A stretch of DNA of 64,000 nt, from the NCBI RefSeq assembly GCF_011761985.1, contig NZ_JAASQT010000001.1, positions 372,001 to 436,000 of the forward strand. Direction: 5' to 3'. The stretch comes from Brevundimonas terrae. GTDB taxonomy: Bacteria > Pseudomonadota > Alphaproteobacteria > Caulobacterales > Caulobacteraceae. A program made the position numbers and the translations under genes. The first letter of the stretch is position 1. Every line of letters starts with the position of its first letter. The notes beneath the pieces were generated by a model. It searched no databases, had not been told where the DNA came from, and worked only from the letters and a program-made list of their open reading frames with translations. Of this stretch, positions 29,491 to 39,141 are shown one piece after another.

Positions 29491-30486
29491 ATGACCACTT
29501 CATCCGGGCTCTCCCTTTCCGATGCTGCCATCGCCATGACCGAGCGGGCCCGAAGCGTTATCCAGTTGAACATTGCCGCCCTGCAAAAGCTGGACGAGAC
29601 GCTGGACGATTCCATTGCCCGCGCCTGCGCCATTATTCTGTCGCGCCCCGGCTATGTGGTCGTTACCGGCATGGGCAAGTCGGGCCATATCGGCGGCAAG
29701 ATTGCCGCCACCATGGCCTCGACCGGCACCAATGCCTTCTTCGTCCACCCCGCCGAGATGAGCCATGGCGATCTGGGCATGTTGCGCCCCGATGTGACGG
29801 TCCTCGCCATTTCCAACTCCGGCGAAAGCCGCGAGTTGCGCGATCCGCTGATCTATTGCCAGCGTAACAATATTCCGGTCATCGGCATCACCCAGCGCAA
29901 GGACAGCCTTCTGGGCCGCCACTCGCAGGTAGTGCTGGAAATGCCCAAGGTCGCAGAGGCCTGCCCCGAGGGGCTGGCCCCGACCACATCCACACTGATG
30001 ACACTGGCGCTTGGCGATGCCCTGTCCATGGTGCTGATGGAACAGCGCGGCTTTACGCGCGAGGATTTCGGCCTGCATCATCCGGGCGGTGCCCTCGGCA
30101 TGAGCCTGCAATCGGTCCGCGAATGGATGGGTGGCCATAGCGCCGTGCCCACCTCGGTGCCGCTGGATGCCAATTTCACCGACATCGTCTCGGCCATCAC
30201 CAAAGGCCGCAAGGGCACGGTGGCGGTGCTCAATCCTGACAAGACTCTGGCCGGTATCATTACCGATGGCGACGTGCGCCGAGCCTTCAGCCATGACATC
30301 TCGGCCATTACCGCCGCCGATATTATGAGCCGTTCGCCGATCACGGTGGATCCGGACCAGCGTATGCGTGATGTCGTGGACCTACTGACGACCAACAAGA
30401 TCAGTAATCTCTATGTGGTCGAGAATGAGCGTCCGGTGGCCGTGATCCACCTCGCCGAGCTTATGCAAGCCGGTTACGTTTCCTGA
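29491..30486 (+). CDS. kdsD: Arabinose-5-phosphate isomerase
   Basis: It interconverts ribulose-5-phosphate and arabinose-5-phosphate, the first step to Kdo for lipopolysaccharide and capsule. The protein has 331 residues. The SIS sugar-isomerase domain (about 40-180) contains GMGKSGHIGGK, SNSGES and TTSTLMTLALGDAL, and two CBS domains follow (about 205-325). It is the first gene of a four-gene run with stop/start overlaps (TGATG to the next gene) into a glycosyltransferase and an OPX protein. That makes it the capsule-type KpsF copy in function, although a housekeeping copy cannot be ruled out. Confidence 0.93.
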   Translation: MTTSSGLSLSDAAIAMTERARSVIQLNIAALQKLDETLDDSIARACAIILSRPGYVVVTGMGKSGHIGGKIAATMASTGTNAFFVHPAEMSHGDLGMLRPDVTVLAISNSGESRELRDPLIYCQRNNIPVIGITQRKDSLLGRHSQVVLEMPKVAEACPEGLAPTTSTLMTLALGDALSMVLMEQRGFTREDFGLHHPGGALGMSLQSVREWMGGHSAVPTSVPLDANFTDIVSAITKGRKGTVAVLNPDKTLAGIITDGDVRRAFSHDISAITAADIMSRSPITVDPDQRMRDVVDLLTTNKISNLYVVENERPVAVIHLAELMQAGYVS

Positions 30487-31748
30487 TGCATCCCACCGTC
30501 CTGCTGGATGCCAGCCGGTTGCTGAGCCGCACTGAGCGGGCAGCACCGACCGGCATTGACCGCGTCTGTCTGGCTTATGCGGAATGGCTGATCGCCCATC
30601 CGTACTACCGGATGGTGCCGGTTCGCGCCCGCAAGGGCCAGTTGGCTCTGGTGTCCAATGACTGGTTCCGCGACCGCATCAGCGAAATGAGATCGCGCTG
30701 GAACGGCTTGTCCGAAGCGCAGGATCGCCCGCAGGACACGGCTCTGCTTCAGGCACTCAGCGCCACACAGCGCCCGCAATATTCGGTGCGCTCGCCCCTG
30801 CCGGTCAGCACAGAAACGCGTAAAAAACGCCACGTCGCCCGACAGTTTTTCCGCGCGCGCCGCACGGCCCTGCCGTCGGCCATGGCCTATATCAATGTCG
30901 GCCATACGGGGCTGGACGAGCCTGAACTCCTGAATTCGCTTCAGGAGGCCGGTATTCCCCGCCTGCTGATGGTTCACGACCTCATTCCTGTGACCCATCC
31001 GCAATATTGCCGCCTCGGCGATGACGAGAAACATGCCCGCCGCATGCGCCATGCCCTGTCACTGGGCAGCCATATCATTGCCAACAGCGCCTATACGGCC
31101 AGCGAGCTTGGGCGGTTTGCGACAGCCAATGACCTGCCCAGCCTGCCGGTCGATGTCGCGCATCTGGGGCTGGAAAGCCATCTTGGACAAGCCGAGCCGC
31201 TGGAAACTGCACGTCCCTATTTCGTGCATGTCGGCACGATCGAAGGCCGCAAGAACCTCGCCTTCATCCTTAGTCTGTGGCGCACCCTCGCCGAACAGAT
31301 GGGCGAACAGACCCCTGCCCTCGTCCTGATCGGGCGCTATGGCTGGGAGAACGAAGCGGAATTGGCCCTGCTACACCGCTGCCCCGAGCTACAGGGGCTG
31401 GTACATCAGGCCGAAGGCATGTCGGACCATACCCTGACCAAGATCATGCTGGGCGCGCAGGCCGTACTATCGCCTTCCAGTGTCGAGGGCTTTGATCTGC
31501 CTGCGGTCGAGGCCTCGGCCCTTGGTGTGCCGTTGATTGCCTCCGACATCCCCCCGCATCGTGAACTGGTCGGCCATGCCCGCCTTATCGACCCGCTAGA
31601 CGGGTCGGGCTGGATGTCGGCCATCCAAGAATACAGCGCCCGCAAACCCTCTGCGCCACAGTATACCGCCCCCAGCTGGGCCGAACATTTCGCCATTGTC
31701 GAAGAGCGGATACTCAATCCTCTGGCGACTTTGCACCAACAGGGGTAA
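30486..31748 (+). CDS. GT4-family glycosyltransferase of the capsule operon
   Basis: The protein has 420 residues. The start shares one base with the kdsD stop. The N-terminal half has DASRLLSR and TGIDRVCLAYAEWL. The second half has the acceptor-side MVHDLIPVTHP, NSAYTASEL, EGRKNLAF and the donor-binding SVEGFDLPAVEASALGVP (E-x7-E). It is related to the enzyme whose gene begins the window, and both may act on the same glycan. It works in the cytoplasm on nucleotide-sugar donors; the sugar is unknown. Confidence 0.88.
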   Translation: MHPTVLLDASRLLSRTERAAPTGIDRVCLAYAEWLIAHPYYRMVPVRARKGQLALVSNDWFRDRISEMRSRWNGLSEAQDRPQDTALLQALSATQRPQYSVRSPLPVSTETRKKRHVARQFFRARRTALPSAMAYINVGHTGLDEPELLNSLQEAGIPRLLMVHDLIPVTHPQYCRLGDDEKHARRMRHALSLGSHIIANSAYTASELGRFATANDLPSLPVDVAHLGLESHLGQAEPLETARPYFVHVGTIEGRKNLAFILSLWRTLAEQMGEQTPALVLIGRYGWENEAELALLHRCPELQGLVHQAEGMSDHTLTKIMLGAQAVLSPSSVEGFDLPAVEASALGVPLIASDIPPHRELVGHARLIDPLDGSGWMSAIQEYSARKPSAPQYTAPSWAEHFAIVEERILNPLATLHQQG

Positions 31749-31778
31749 GTCTCGGTGAAACGGAATTTAGAGCTTCAT

Positions 31779-32903
31779 ATGACCAGAACCGCTGCAAGCC
31801 TGATGATCCTGGCCCTTCTTGCGGGTTGCCAGACCTTGCCGCGTGACGGACCGTCGGGTTCGGGCGTCAATGATGGCGCGACATCAGCCGATGCGACACG
31901 CAGCTATGCCATGGTCGATCTGAGCTTCGAACTGAGCGAGCGCCTGCGCCAGGCCCCGCCGCGTTCCTTTGCCGGTCTGGCCTTGGCCGACAGCCATGAA
32001 CCGACCGATATTATCGGCATCGGCGACACTCTGGCCGTCAGCATTTTCGCCCCCGGTACCAACCTGTTTGCCAGCGGTGATAGCGGCCCCTCGCTGCCAC
32101 CTCTGACTGTGGACCGCAACGGTGCCGTGCCTGTGCCCTATGCCGGTTCGGTCACTGTGCGCGGCATGACGCCCGGCCAGGCGGCCACCGCCATCCGCCG
32201 CTCGCTTGCGGGCAAGGTTGCCAATCCGCAGGTGGTCGTCACCGCCAATTCGGCCTCCAACTCGGTCACGGTTCTGGGCGATGTCCGCAATCCGGGCCGT
32301 CAGGCGTTGAACGCCAATCATGACCAGTTGCTGGACATCATCGCCGCCGCCGGTGGCTCGTCGCGTTCGCCCTATGATGTCGATGTGGTGATCATGCGCG
32401 AGGGCCGCACCTATTCGGCCCCCATGTCGGTCGTGACCACCAAGTTTGACGAGAATATCCGCCTGCAACGCGGCGACCAGATCAACCTGACCTATCGTCC
32501 GCGTCGCTTCTCGTCGTTCGGGGCCTTTAATGCTGTGGCCCGCAGCGAACTGCCGCCCGGCCCGCTGACTCTCAGCGAAGCCTTGAGCGGTGTGGGCGGT
32601 CTGGACACAAATCAGGCCAATGCCCGTTCGGTGCTGGTCTTCCGTTTCGAGCGCCCCGAAGTGGCCAGCGCACTGGGCCTGACCCAGCCTGTGACCTCGC
32701 GCGGTGTGCCGGTGGTTTACCGCCTGAACCTCAATGAGGGTCAGGGCTTCTTTATCGCCAGCAATTTCCAGATCGAACCGGACGACATCATCTATGCGCC
32801 GCGTTCGGGTGCCGCCGAGATGCGTAAATTCTTTGAAGTGGTCCAGAGCATGACCCGCATTGTCTATGATGTGTCGGTCACCAGCAACGCTCTGAACGAC
32901 TAA
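31779..32903 (+). CDS. Outer-membrane polysaccharide export lipoprotein (OPX, KpsD/Wza family)
   Basis: I chose the ATG at 31779, which gives a short lipoprotein signal ending in LLAGC. A GTG at 31755 would add 8 residues. The 374-residue product has the Poly_export domain (about 75-165, with GIGDTLAVSIFAPG and DRNGAVPVPYAGSVTVRGMT) followed by SLBB-type repeats (VTVLGDVRNPG and later). It forms the periplasmic and outer-membrane exit of the capsule, and the KpsE-like protein at 4349-5512 is the expected inner-membrane partner. Its stop overlaps the next start (TAATG). Confidence 0.9.
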   Translation: MTRTAASLMILALLAGCQTLPRDGPSGSGVNDGATSADATRSYAMVDLSFELSERLRQAPPRSFAGLALADSHEPTDIIGIGDTLAVSIFAPGTNLFASGDSGPSLPPLTVDRNGAVPVPYAGSVTVRGMTPGQAATAIRRSLAGKVANPQVVVTANSASNSVTVLGDVRNPGRQALNANHDQLLDIIAAAGGSSRSPYDVDVVIMREGRTYSAPMSVVTTKFDENIRLQRGDQINLTYRPRRFSSFGAFNAVARSELPPGPLTLSEALSGVGGLDTNQANARSVLVFRFERPEVASALGLTQPVTSRGVPVVYRLNLNEGQGFFIASNFQIEPDDIIYAPRSGAAEMRKFFEVVQSMTRIVYDVSVTSNALND

Positions 32904-33445
32904 TGGGCATTCGGGACCGCATGCGTCAGGCACTGGGCATCACGCCCCGTCCTGAGCCTGCGGTCATCCCCGATGCGCCGTTAAACGCTCTCGCATGGCC
33001 CGATGACCTGCCGCGCCAGATCCGGTCGGTTCAGGAGGCCTCGCTGGACATTTACCGCCAGCATGGCCTGCCTACAGAAGCCGGTAGCTATTGCGCCAAG
33101 GGGCCGGATGCGCCGTGGGAACGGCTGCCCGATGGCCTGACCCCTGCCCAGAAATGGGACCTGCTGCAAGCCGCGCCCGAAGGCGCGGGCTGGCGCTTTG
33201 GTACACGCGCCCGCCTTGGTCGCCACAGTCCGGTCGAGGAGGTGCGCCACGCCTCCAGCCTGCTCCAGACCTGTGACGAGTTACGCCAGAAACTAGAAAG
33301 CGACGAAGCTGTCACCTCCGGCGATATTGCCAATGCCCTGTTGCTCGGCACGGCGTCCGGCCTGTTGATGCAGGCGCGAAACAGCAAATCCGGTGGTGAG
33401 ACCTATACGCCTCTGGTCTTCACCTCTGTCGCAGACAAGACCTAG
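32903..33445 (+). CDS. Unrecognised protein at the end of the capsule operon
   Basis: The protein has 180 residues, no signal peptide and no membrane helix. It begins [13 protein letters not shown] and has a Trp-rich middle ([32 protein letters not shown]) and a helical C-terminal half. The start shares one base with the OPX stop, so it is almost certainly co-translated with capsule export. It ends overlapping a convergent gene by 4 bases. I do not recognise the family. A cytoplasmic accessory role in polysaccharide synthesis is an inference from context only. Confidence 0.7.
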   Translation: MGIRDRMRQALGITPRPEPAVIPDAPLNALAWPDDLPRQIRSVQEASLDIYRQHGLPTEAGSYCAKGPDAPWERLPDGLTPAQKWDLLQAAPEGAGWRFGTRARLGRHSPVEEVRHASSLLQTCDELRQKLESDEAVTSGDIANALLLGTASGLLMQARNSKSGGETYTPLVFTSVADKT

Positions 33446-34437
33446 ACGGCACCCAGCCCGACGGCCTCGGCCAACAGTTCCAGCGAGCGCACGCGGGCCT
33501 GCGGGTCCCATATCTGGCTGGTGACCATCAGCTCGTCCGCGCCGGTTTTCTCGACAAACGCCTTGATGGTTTCGCGTACTGTGTCCACCGCGCCGACCGC
33601 CGCACAGGACAGGGCCGAATCCACCACGGCCTTCGATGTGCCGTCCAGCCCCTCATAATACCCCTCGACCGGCATAGGCAGCTTGCCCGCCTTGTTCAGG
33701 CGCAGGTTCACAAAGGCCTGCTGGACCGAACTGAACAGCTTGTGCGCCTCGACATCGCTATCGGCCACAAAGGCATTATAGCCCAGCATCACATAGGGGG
33801 CTTCCAGCGCGGCCGAAGGCCGGAAGGTCTGGCGATAGATATCGATGGCCCGCATCATCTCGCCCGGCGCGAAATGGCTGGCAAAGGCATAGGGCAATCC
33901 CAGATGGGCCGCCAACTGTGCCCCGTAGGTGGACGAGCCGAGCACCCAGACCTTCACGTCCTGACCTTCGCCCGGATAGGCGGCGATACGCTGGCCCTCC
34001 ACCACAGGATCGAACCAGCGCATCAGCTCCATCACATCCTGCGGGAAGCTGTCCACATCGCCCTGCAGCGTCCGGCGCAAGGCGCGGGCCGTCATCTGGT
34101 CTGTACCGGGCGCACGCCCCAGCCCCAGATCAATCCGGCCTGGATAAAGGGCGGCCAAGGTTCCGAACTGTTCGGCAATGACCAGAGGCGCATGGTTGGG
34201 CAGCATGACACCGCCCGCGCCCACGCGGATCGTCTTGGTCGCCGCTGCCACCGCCCCGATCACGACCGAGGTCGCGGCACTGGCAATGCCGGGCATGTTG
34301 TGGTGTTCGGCCAGCCAATATCGCTTATAGCCCAGGCGCTCGGCATGGCGGGCCAGATCAATCGTATTGTGGAGCGCCTGTCCGATGCTGGAACCGGAGG
34401 GCACGGGTGCGAGATCAAGAATCGAAAAAGCGGTCAT
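33442..34437 (-). CDS. Luciferase-like (LLM) flavin-dependent oxidoreductase
   Basis: The protein has 331 residues with the TIM-barrel pattern of bacterial-luciferase-like monooxygenases of the YhbW group: [14 protein letters not shown] at the start, [31 protein letters not shown] and [12 protein letters not shown]. The start MTAFSILDL matches the usual family N-terminus. It probably uses FMN or F420-like flavin on an unknown small substrate. Its start codon lies inside the 3' arm of a strong terminator hairpin that ends the upstream DUF3617 gene, which is unusual. It overlaps the convergent capsule-operon gene by 4 bases. Confidence 0.9.
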   Translation of the reverse strand: MTAFSILDLAPVPSGSSIGQALHNTIDLARHAERLGYKRYWLAEHHNMPGIASAATSVVIGAVAAATKTIRVGAGGVMLPNHAPLVIAEQFGTLAALYPGRIDLGLGRAPGTDQMTARALRRTLQGDVDSFPQDVMELMRWFDPVVEGQRIAAYPGEGQDVKVWVLGSSTYGAQLAAHLGLPYAFASHFAPGEMMRAIDIYRQTFRPSAALEAPYVMLGYNAFVADSDVEAHKLFSSVQQAFVNLRLNKAGKLPMPVEGYYEGLDGTSKAVVDSALSCAAVGAVDTVRETIKAFVEKTGADELMVTSQIWDPQARVRSLELLAEAVGLGAV

Positions 34438-34489
34438 CCCTCCGATATGGTGACGTCTCGTCGTGACACCATAGCGGGGATGACCGCTT
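34428..34489 (-). terminator. Long terminator hairpin overlapping the next start codon
   Basis: A perfect 13-bp outer stem (AAGCGGTCATCCC with GGGATGACCGCTT) encloses a 7-bp inner stem (TATGGTG with CACCATA). On the minus strand it is followed at once by TTTTT-type sequence, as in an intrinsic terminator for the DUF3617 gene. The ATG of the LLM gene (34435-34437) is part of the 3' arm. Confidence 0.8.
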
Positions 34490-34507
34490 CACAAGAAATC
34501 AGACCGA

Positions 34508-35005
34508 TCAGCAGTCGCCGATGCGTTCCGAGGTAATCGTCATCTTGGTTTCAGCCATGGTCGGTGCCGGTGCCGGATCCATCTTGGTCGTGACCTCGGT
34601 CACATAGCGGCTGTTGAAATCACCGGTAATGCGCACCGTAGATGTCGCGGTCATATTCCCCGGCATCTTGCAGGTCGATGTGGCCACAGTGGCATCACCC
34701 TCGCGACTGTACGGCGTGACGCTGCACTCGGCCCCTTCGGTTTGGCCCGCCCCGACCGGAGCTTCCAGCACGGCCTCGGTCACGCAGATTTCTGTCGGAG
34801 GAATGGCGACACCGCCCGGCATGCCGGTCATAGCCGTCGTGATACGCCACTTACCGGGCTTTGGCCCTTCGAGCATGGCGGGGGCGCTATCGCCCCCCTT
34901 GGCGGCTGTGCCCGCCTCACCTGCCGGAGTCTCGGCATTGTTACTACAGGCCGCCAGCCCCAGAATACCGATAACCGCAACGCAACCGATGTTCGCAAAA
35001 CGCAT
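34508..35005 (-). CDS. DUF3617 family lipoprotein
   Basis: The ATG at 35005 has GGGAG 8 bases upstream and gives 165 residues. The signal peptide MRFANIGCVAVIGILG ends in the lipobox LAAC. The mature part has the DUF3617 pattern: PGKWRITTAMTGMPG near the start, two conserved cysteines around VCVTE-like and AECSVTPYSREGD segments, and a C-terminal TEVTTKMDPAPAP...MTITSERIGDC. The function of the family is unknown; members are small envelope proteins common in Caulobacterales and Sphingomonadales. Confidence 0.85.
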   Translation of the reverse strand: MRFANIGCVAVIGILGLAACSNNAETPAGEAGTAAKGGDSAPAMLEGPKPGKWRITTAMTGMPGGVAIPPTEICVTEAVLEAPVGAGQTEGAECSVTPYSREGDATVATSTCKMPGNMTATSTVRITGDFNSRYVTEVTTKMDPAPAPTMAETKMTITSERIGDC

Positions 35006-35079
35006 GACATATCTCCCAAGTGCCAATCATTGCACCTGCGAGAACGCCATATTCTGAACATAGTTCAGTAAGGCAGCGT

Positions 35080-35739
35080 TTAATCCATCACCACGCCGGT
35101 CGTGCGCAGAATCTCGGCACGCAGCTCGGGAAGGCCCAGACCCTTCTCCGAAGAGGTCACGGCGACATGGGGATAGGCTGCCGGACGCTTGGCAATCGCT
35201 TTCAGGGTCTCGGCCTGAACCTTTTCGGCCTCGCCCTTTTTGAGCTTGTCCGCCTTGGTCAGCACGATCTGGTACGACACCGCCGCCAAATCGAGCGCAT
35301 CCAGTGCCTCGTCATCAACCTTTTTCAGGCCGTGGCGGGCATCGATCAGCAGATAGACCCGTTTCAAGGTCACCCGACCGCGCAGATAGTCGCGGCCGAG
35401 ATCCTGAAACTTCTTCACGGTGCTCTTGGAGGCCTTGGCCCAGCCATAGCCCGGAAGGTCCACCAGACGGATCTTGTCGTCGAGGTTGAAGAAGTTGACC
35501 TCGCGGGTACGACCCGGCTCGTTGGAGGCACGCGCCAGCTTGTGCATGCCCACCAGACCGTTGATCAGGCTGGACTTGCCCACGTTCGAGCGACCGGCGA
35601 ACGCAATCTCGGGGAGATTGGGCTCGGGCAGTTGCTCGATCTTGGCGCAGCCGAGCATGAAGGTGGCCTGACGCGAAAACAGGACGCGGGCGGCTTCGAC
35701 CTCTTCGGCGGAATATTCGCCAACCTTGGGTTCGTCCAA
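35080..35739 (-). CDS. yihA: Ribosome biogenesis GTP-binding protein YihA/YsxC (EngB)
   Basis: This essential small GTPase acts in 50S subunit assembly. The TTG at 35739 lies 4 bases after the yidC stop with AAGG upstream and gives 219 residues; a further TTG at 35766 is possible. G1 is GRSNVGKS, G2 lies around [13 protein letters not shown]3 is DLPGYG, G4 is TKAD and G5 is SS. It follows rpmH-rnpA-yidC, the conserved alphaproteobacterial order, and is probably transcribed from the rpmH promoter. Confidence 0.95.
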   Translation of the reverse strand: MDEPKVGEYSAEEVEAARVLFSRQATFMLGCAKIEQLPEPNLPEIAFAGRSNVGKSSLINGLVGMHKLARASNEPGRTREVNFFNLDDKIRLVDLPGYGWAKASKSTVKKFQDLGRDYLRGRVTLKRVYLLIDARHGLKKVDDEALDALDLAAVSYQIVLTKADKLKKGEAEKVQAETLKAIAKRPAAYPHVAVTSSEKGLGLPELRAEILRTTGVVMD

Positions 35740-35743
35740 TGAA

Positions 35744-37537
35744 TCAGCCCTTCTTGAAACGGGCAAAGAAGGTGTCGATAGGGTTCTCGGCCTTGTATTT
35801 ATGCATGATCACATACTGCTGCAGGATCGACAGGATGTTGTTCCACGCCCAGTAGATCAGCAGGCCAGCCGCGAACGGTGCCATGATGAAAGTGAAGACC
35901 AGCGGCATCAGCGCAAAGATCTGGCGCTGCATCGGGTCCTGTGCCGGCGGGTTCATCGACATTTGCAGCCACATGGTCAGACCATAGACCAGCGGCAGGA
36001 CGCCGAGGTGCAGCGGACCACCCAGCAGACCGCCCAGCAGCGGAATAGCCGCCGGATCGAACGGGATGGCACCGAACAGGTTCCAGATGGTCGTCGGGTC
36101 TTTCGCCGACAGGTCCTTGATCCAGCCGAAGAACGGCGCGTGACGCATTTCGATGGTCACGAACAGCACCTTGTACAGCGCATAGAAGACCGGAATCTGC
36201 ACCAGGATCGGAAGGCAACCCGCCAGCGGATTGATCTTCTCGCGCTGGTACAGGGCCATCATTTCCTGCTGCTGCTTTTGCGGGTCCTTGCCGTGCTTTT
36301 TCTTCAGCTCTTCCAGCTTGGGCTGCAGCATGCGCATCTTCGACATCGACGCATACGACTTGTTGGCCAGCGGGAAGAGAACCAGCTTGACGACCACAGT
36401 CAGGGCCAGAATGGCCAGACCGAAATTGCCCAGCAGGCCGAAGAAGAATTCCAGAACCGCAAAGATCGGGCGGGTCAGGAACCAGAACATGCCCCAGTCG
36501 ATCGCATAGACGAAACGCGGCAGGCCGAGGTTTTCCTCGTAGGATTTCAGAATCTCGTTGCGCTTCACACCGGCGAACAGACGTTGCGTCTCGGTGATCT
36601 GCTTGCCCGGCGCGATGATGTGGGCCGCGCCCAGCATGTTCGCCTCGTGCACATCGACGTTCTGGACATTACGCACGGTAAAGCGCGCATCGATCTTTTC
36701 GTCCTGTGCCGGGATCAGGGCCGCCAGCCAGTATTTGTCGCTGATGCCCATCCAGCCGCCGGTAGAGGTCTTCTCCACGCGCGCCTTCTTGGCCCAGTCC
36801 TTGTACTTGATCTGCTCGGTCGAATAGGACTTGCCATCACCGAAGGTGCCGATGGCGCCCTCGTGCGAGATCATCTGCTTGCCCAGATCGCTGCCGATGC
36901 CCTGACGCTCGACGCGGCCATAAGGCGCAATCGTGATCGCGGTTGCACCGAGGTTGGCGACCGTATCTTTGACGGTGAACAGGTATTGCTCGTCAACCGA
37001 GATGGTACGGACGAAACGCAGGCCATTGCCGTTATCCCACGTCAGTTCAACCGGCGTGGTCGGGGTCAGCTTGTCGCCCTTGGACAGGGTCCAGACCGTG
37101 TTCGGTCCCGGGACACCACCGGCGACGTTTTCACCGCGCCAGCCGAATTGCGCGAAATAGGCATGTTCCATGCCCTGCGGGCGGAACAGTTCGACCGGAG
37201 CATCGCTGCCCAGTTCCTGTTTGTAATTGGTCAGGAACAGGTCGTCGATGCGGCTACCCAGCAGGGACAGCGAGCCCTTGACGGTACCGGTTTCGATCTG
37301 GACACGACCTGCTGCGCCCAGCGCCGCCGAACGGTCCGTGACATAGGCACCACCGGCCAGAGTGGCCTCGGCATCGCCTACAGCGGTGCCAGCCTCTTGC
37401 GACATTTCAGCGGTCGCAATACGGGCCGCACGCTGTTGGTCAGCCTGCGGCTTCATCACGGCGAAATAGTAGAAGCCCATAATCAGGGCCGCGCACACGA
37501 AGAAGATGATTGTGTTGCGCGAATTTTCTCTTTGCAT
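35744..37537 (-). CDS. yidC: Membrane protein insertase YidC
   Basis: It inserts and folds inner-membrane proteins with or without SecYEG. The protein has 597 residues: an N-terminal membrane anchor ([17 protein letters not shown]), a large periplasmic beta domain (about 60-355), then the conserved five-helix core from about 365 with [17 protein letters not shown] and the cytoplasmic coiled hairpin [17 protein letters not shown]. The conserved positively charged groove and C-terminal [12 protein letters not shown] segment are present. It starts 5 bases after rnpA. Confidence 0.97.
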   Translation of the reverse strand: MQRENSRNTIIFFVCAALIMGFYYFAVMKPQADQQRAARIATAEMSQEAGTAVGDAEATLAGGAYVTDRSAALGAAGRVQIETGTVKGSLSLLGSRIDDLFLTNYKQELGSDAPVELFRPQGMEHAYFAQFGWRGENVAGGVPGPNTVWTLSKGDKLTPTTPVELTWDNGNGLRFVRTISVDEQYLFTVKDTVANLGATAITIAPYGRVERQGIGSDLGKQMISHEGAIGTFGDGKSYSTEQIKYKDWAKKARVEKTSTGGWMGISDKYWLAALIPAQDEKIDARFTVRNVQNVDVHEANMLGAAHIIAPGKQITETQRLFAGVKRNEILKSYEENLGLPRFVYAIDWGMFWFLTRPIFAVLEFFFGLLGNFGLAILALTVVVKLVLFPLANKSYASMSKMRMLQPKLEELKKKHGKDPQKQQQEMMALYQREKINPLAGCLPILVQIPVFYALYKVLFVTIEMRHAPFFGWIKDLSAKDPTTIWNLFGAIPFDPAAIPLLGGLLGGPLHLGVLPLVYGLTMWLQMSMNPPAQDPMQRQIFALMPLVFTFIMAPFAAGLLIYWAWNNILSILQQYVIMHKYKAENPIDTFFARFKKG

Positions 37538-37542
37538 CGGGA

Positions 37543-37983
37543 TCAGCGGTCCTGGTCAGCGGCCTGTGTGGCGGGGCGCGATTGATCGTTATGGGGCGCA
37601 CCGGAAGAACCACCCTTAGCAAGGGATGGATCGGTACGCATCTTGGAGAGCCTTGTAAGGGCCGATTTCACGTCGTCAAGCAATCGGTCCCAGTCTCGGT
37701 CGGCCGTGCCCATGCGGGCAATCAGCACATAGTCACAGCCCGGCGCGCCATAAAGGGGCAAAAGCTGGCGTGCAGCCTCGCGTAACCGTCGCTTGGCGCG
37801 GTTGCGCACCACCGATCCGCCGACCTTGCGGGTCGCGGTAAATCCGGCACGGATGGCATCGCTGCCGTCGGCCCGGTCAAGCTGTTGGATGACCACGGCG
37901 CCTCTCGGTTGAGAAACGCCTTTGGCGGCCGCCAGAAACTGGGGCCGCCGCAATAGGCGATCGATTTTCATCAGATCGGTCAT
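37543..37983 (-). CDS. rnpA: Ribonuclease P protein component
   Basis: This small basic protein helps the RNase P RNA to mature tRNA 5' ends. It has 146 residues with the diagnostic RNR box VVRNRAKRRLREAARQL and the preceding RAGFTATRKVGGS. The ATG at 37983 has AAAGGGGGG upstream. The C-terminal 30 residues (GGSSGAPHNDQSRPATQAADQDR) are a low-complexity tail. It lies between rpmH and yidC as in most bacteria. Confidence 0.95.
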   Translation of the reverse strand: MTDLMKIDRLLRRPQFLAAAKGVSQPRGAVVIQQLDRADGSDAIRAGFTATRKVGGSVVRNRAKRRLREAARQLLPLYGAPGCDYVLIARMGTADRDWDRLLDDVKSALTRLSKMRTDPSLAKGGSSGAPHNDQSRPATQAADQDR

Positions 37984-38019
37984 GCGCCCCCCTTTATATG
38001 GGTTAATGGGCGCGTGACT

Positions 38020-38154
38020 TTAGGCGGTCAGGCGCTTGCGGCCTTTAGCGCGGCGACGCGCTACGATCTTTTGACCGTTCTTGGTGGCCATCCGCGAACG
38101 GAAGCCGTGACGGCGCTTGCGCACGAGACGCGACGGCTGATAGGTCCGTTTCAC
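38020..38154 (-). CDS. rpmH: 50S ribosomal protein L34
   Basis: A short gene of 44 codons starting with GTG at 38154. It translates to [18 protein letters not shown], then [20 protein letters not shown] and RKRLTA, the standard L34 sequence. It is the first gene of rpmH-rnpA-yidC-yihA, with its promoter expected in 38155-38230. Confidence 0.97.
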   Translation of the reverse strand: MKRTYQPSRLVRKRRHGFRSRMATKNGQKIVARRRAKGRKRLTA

Positions 38155-38319
38155 GGTCGGCTCCAGGTTTATATAGGTTAACGATAGATACGATCATCTA
38201 CCGCGGAAGAGAGGCGGGCGTATAGAACCCCCCTGCACCGGAGTCAACGGTACCGAGCCTTTTGTCTGCGCCGCAAACACTGGAATCCGCCAAGTTTTTC
38301 GACAACACCGCAATCTGGA

Positions 38320-39057
38320 ATGCCCGACTTGCCCCGTATGTCACGCTTTATCCCTCTGGCACTGGTGGTTTTGGCCGCCGCCCTGATCTTTGCCTCGGGC
38401 TGGAACAGATATCTGTCTCTGGAGACGCTGAGATTGCACGGGGCCGTGCTTTCGGCATGGGTAGACCAGTATTACCTTCTGGCCCTGCTGGCCTTGATGG
38501 TGGTGTTTACCGTCCTGACCGCCAGCGTTGTGCCGGGGGTGTTCTTCGTCACCCTGACCGCCGGATATCTGTTTGGACCGTGGGTCGGGGGCATCGCCAC
38601 CTCTTTTGCCGCCACAGTGGGGGCGCTGGCCGTCTATTATGTGGGCCGCACAGCGCTTGGAGAATCACTGAAACGCAAGGCCGAGGCCGATACAGGTCTG
38701 CTCAAGCGCATCTGTGACGGTGTGGACCGCAATACCTTCTGGTACGTCCTGACCGCCCGCCTGATCGTTTCTGTGCCGTTTCATATGATCAATGTGGCCG
38801 CAGGAATTATGTCGGCCCCCTTGCGCCCCTATCTGGCCGCCACCTTTATCGGCCTGTTACCCGCCCACATCATCTATTGCTGGATCGGCAGCGGCCTGCA
38901 CAGCGTGCTGCTGTATGATCCCGACCCAGACATCCAGTCCCTGTTCCAGCGCTTTATGTGGCCCTTGCTGGGGGTGGCCTTCCTGTCGATGATCCTGCCC
39001 CTTGGCCTGAAGCTGTACAAATCGCGCTTTTCATCGCCCATCGGCAAAGAAGACTGA
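38320..39057 (+). CDS. TVP38/TMEM64 (SNARE-associated/DedA-like) membrane protein
   Basis: The protein has 245 residues with about five or six hydrophobic segments. The VVPGVFFVTLTAGYLFGPWVGG stretch and the later F-H-x-x-N-V-A-A-G segment are the core pattern of TVP38/VTT-domain proteins, which act in membrane lipid or ion transport. An alternative ATG six codons downstream (MSRFIPLALVV) may be the true start. It is divergent from rpmH and is followed 84 bases later by a histidine kinase gene on the same strand. The substrate is unknown. Confidence 0.85.
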   Translation: MPDLPRMSRFIPLALVVLAAALIFASGWNRYLSLETLRLHGAVLSAWVDQYYLLALLALMVVFTVLTASVVPGVFFVTLTAGYLFGPWVGGIATSFAATVGALAVYYVGRTALGESLKRKAEADTGLLKRICDGVDRNTFWYVLTARLIVSVPFHMINVAAGIMSAPLRPYLAATFIGLLPAHIIYCWIGSGLHSVLLYDPDPDIQSLFQRFMWPLLGVAFLSMILPLGLKLYKSRFSSPIGKED

Positions 39058-39141
39058 CAAACACCCACTCGGGCCACCGCTCTGGCCTCTTCTGCCCAAG
39101 AGAGGCTCACCAAGCTTTACAGACGTGCTATTGAACCTGTT

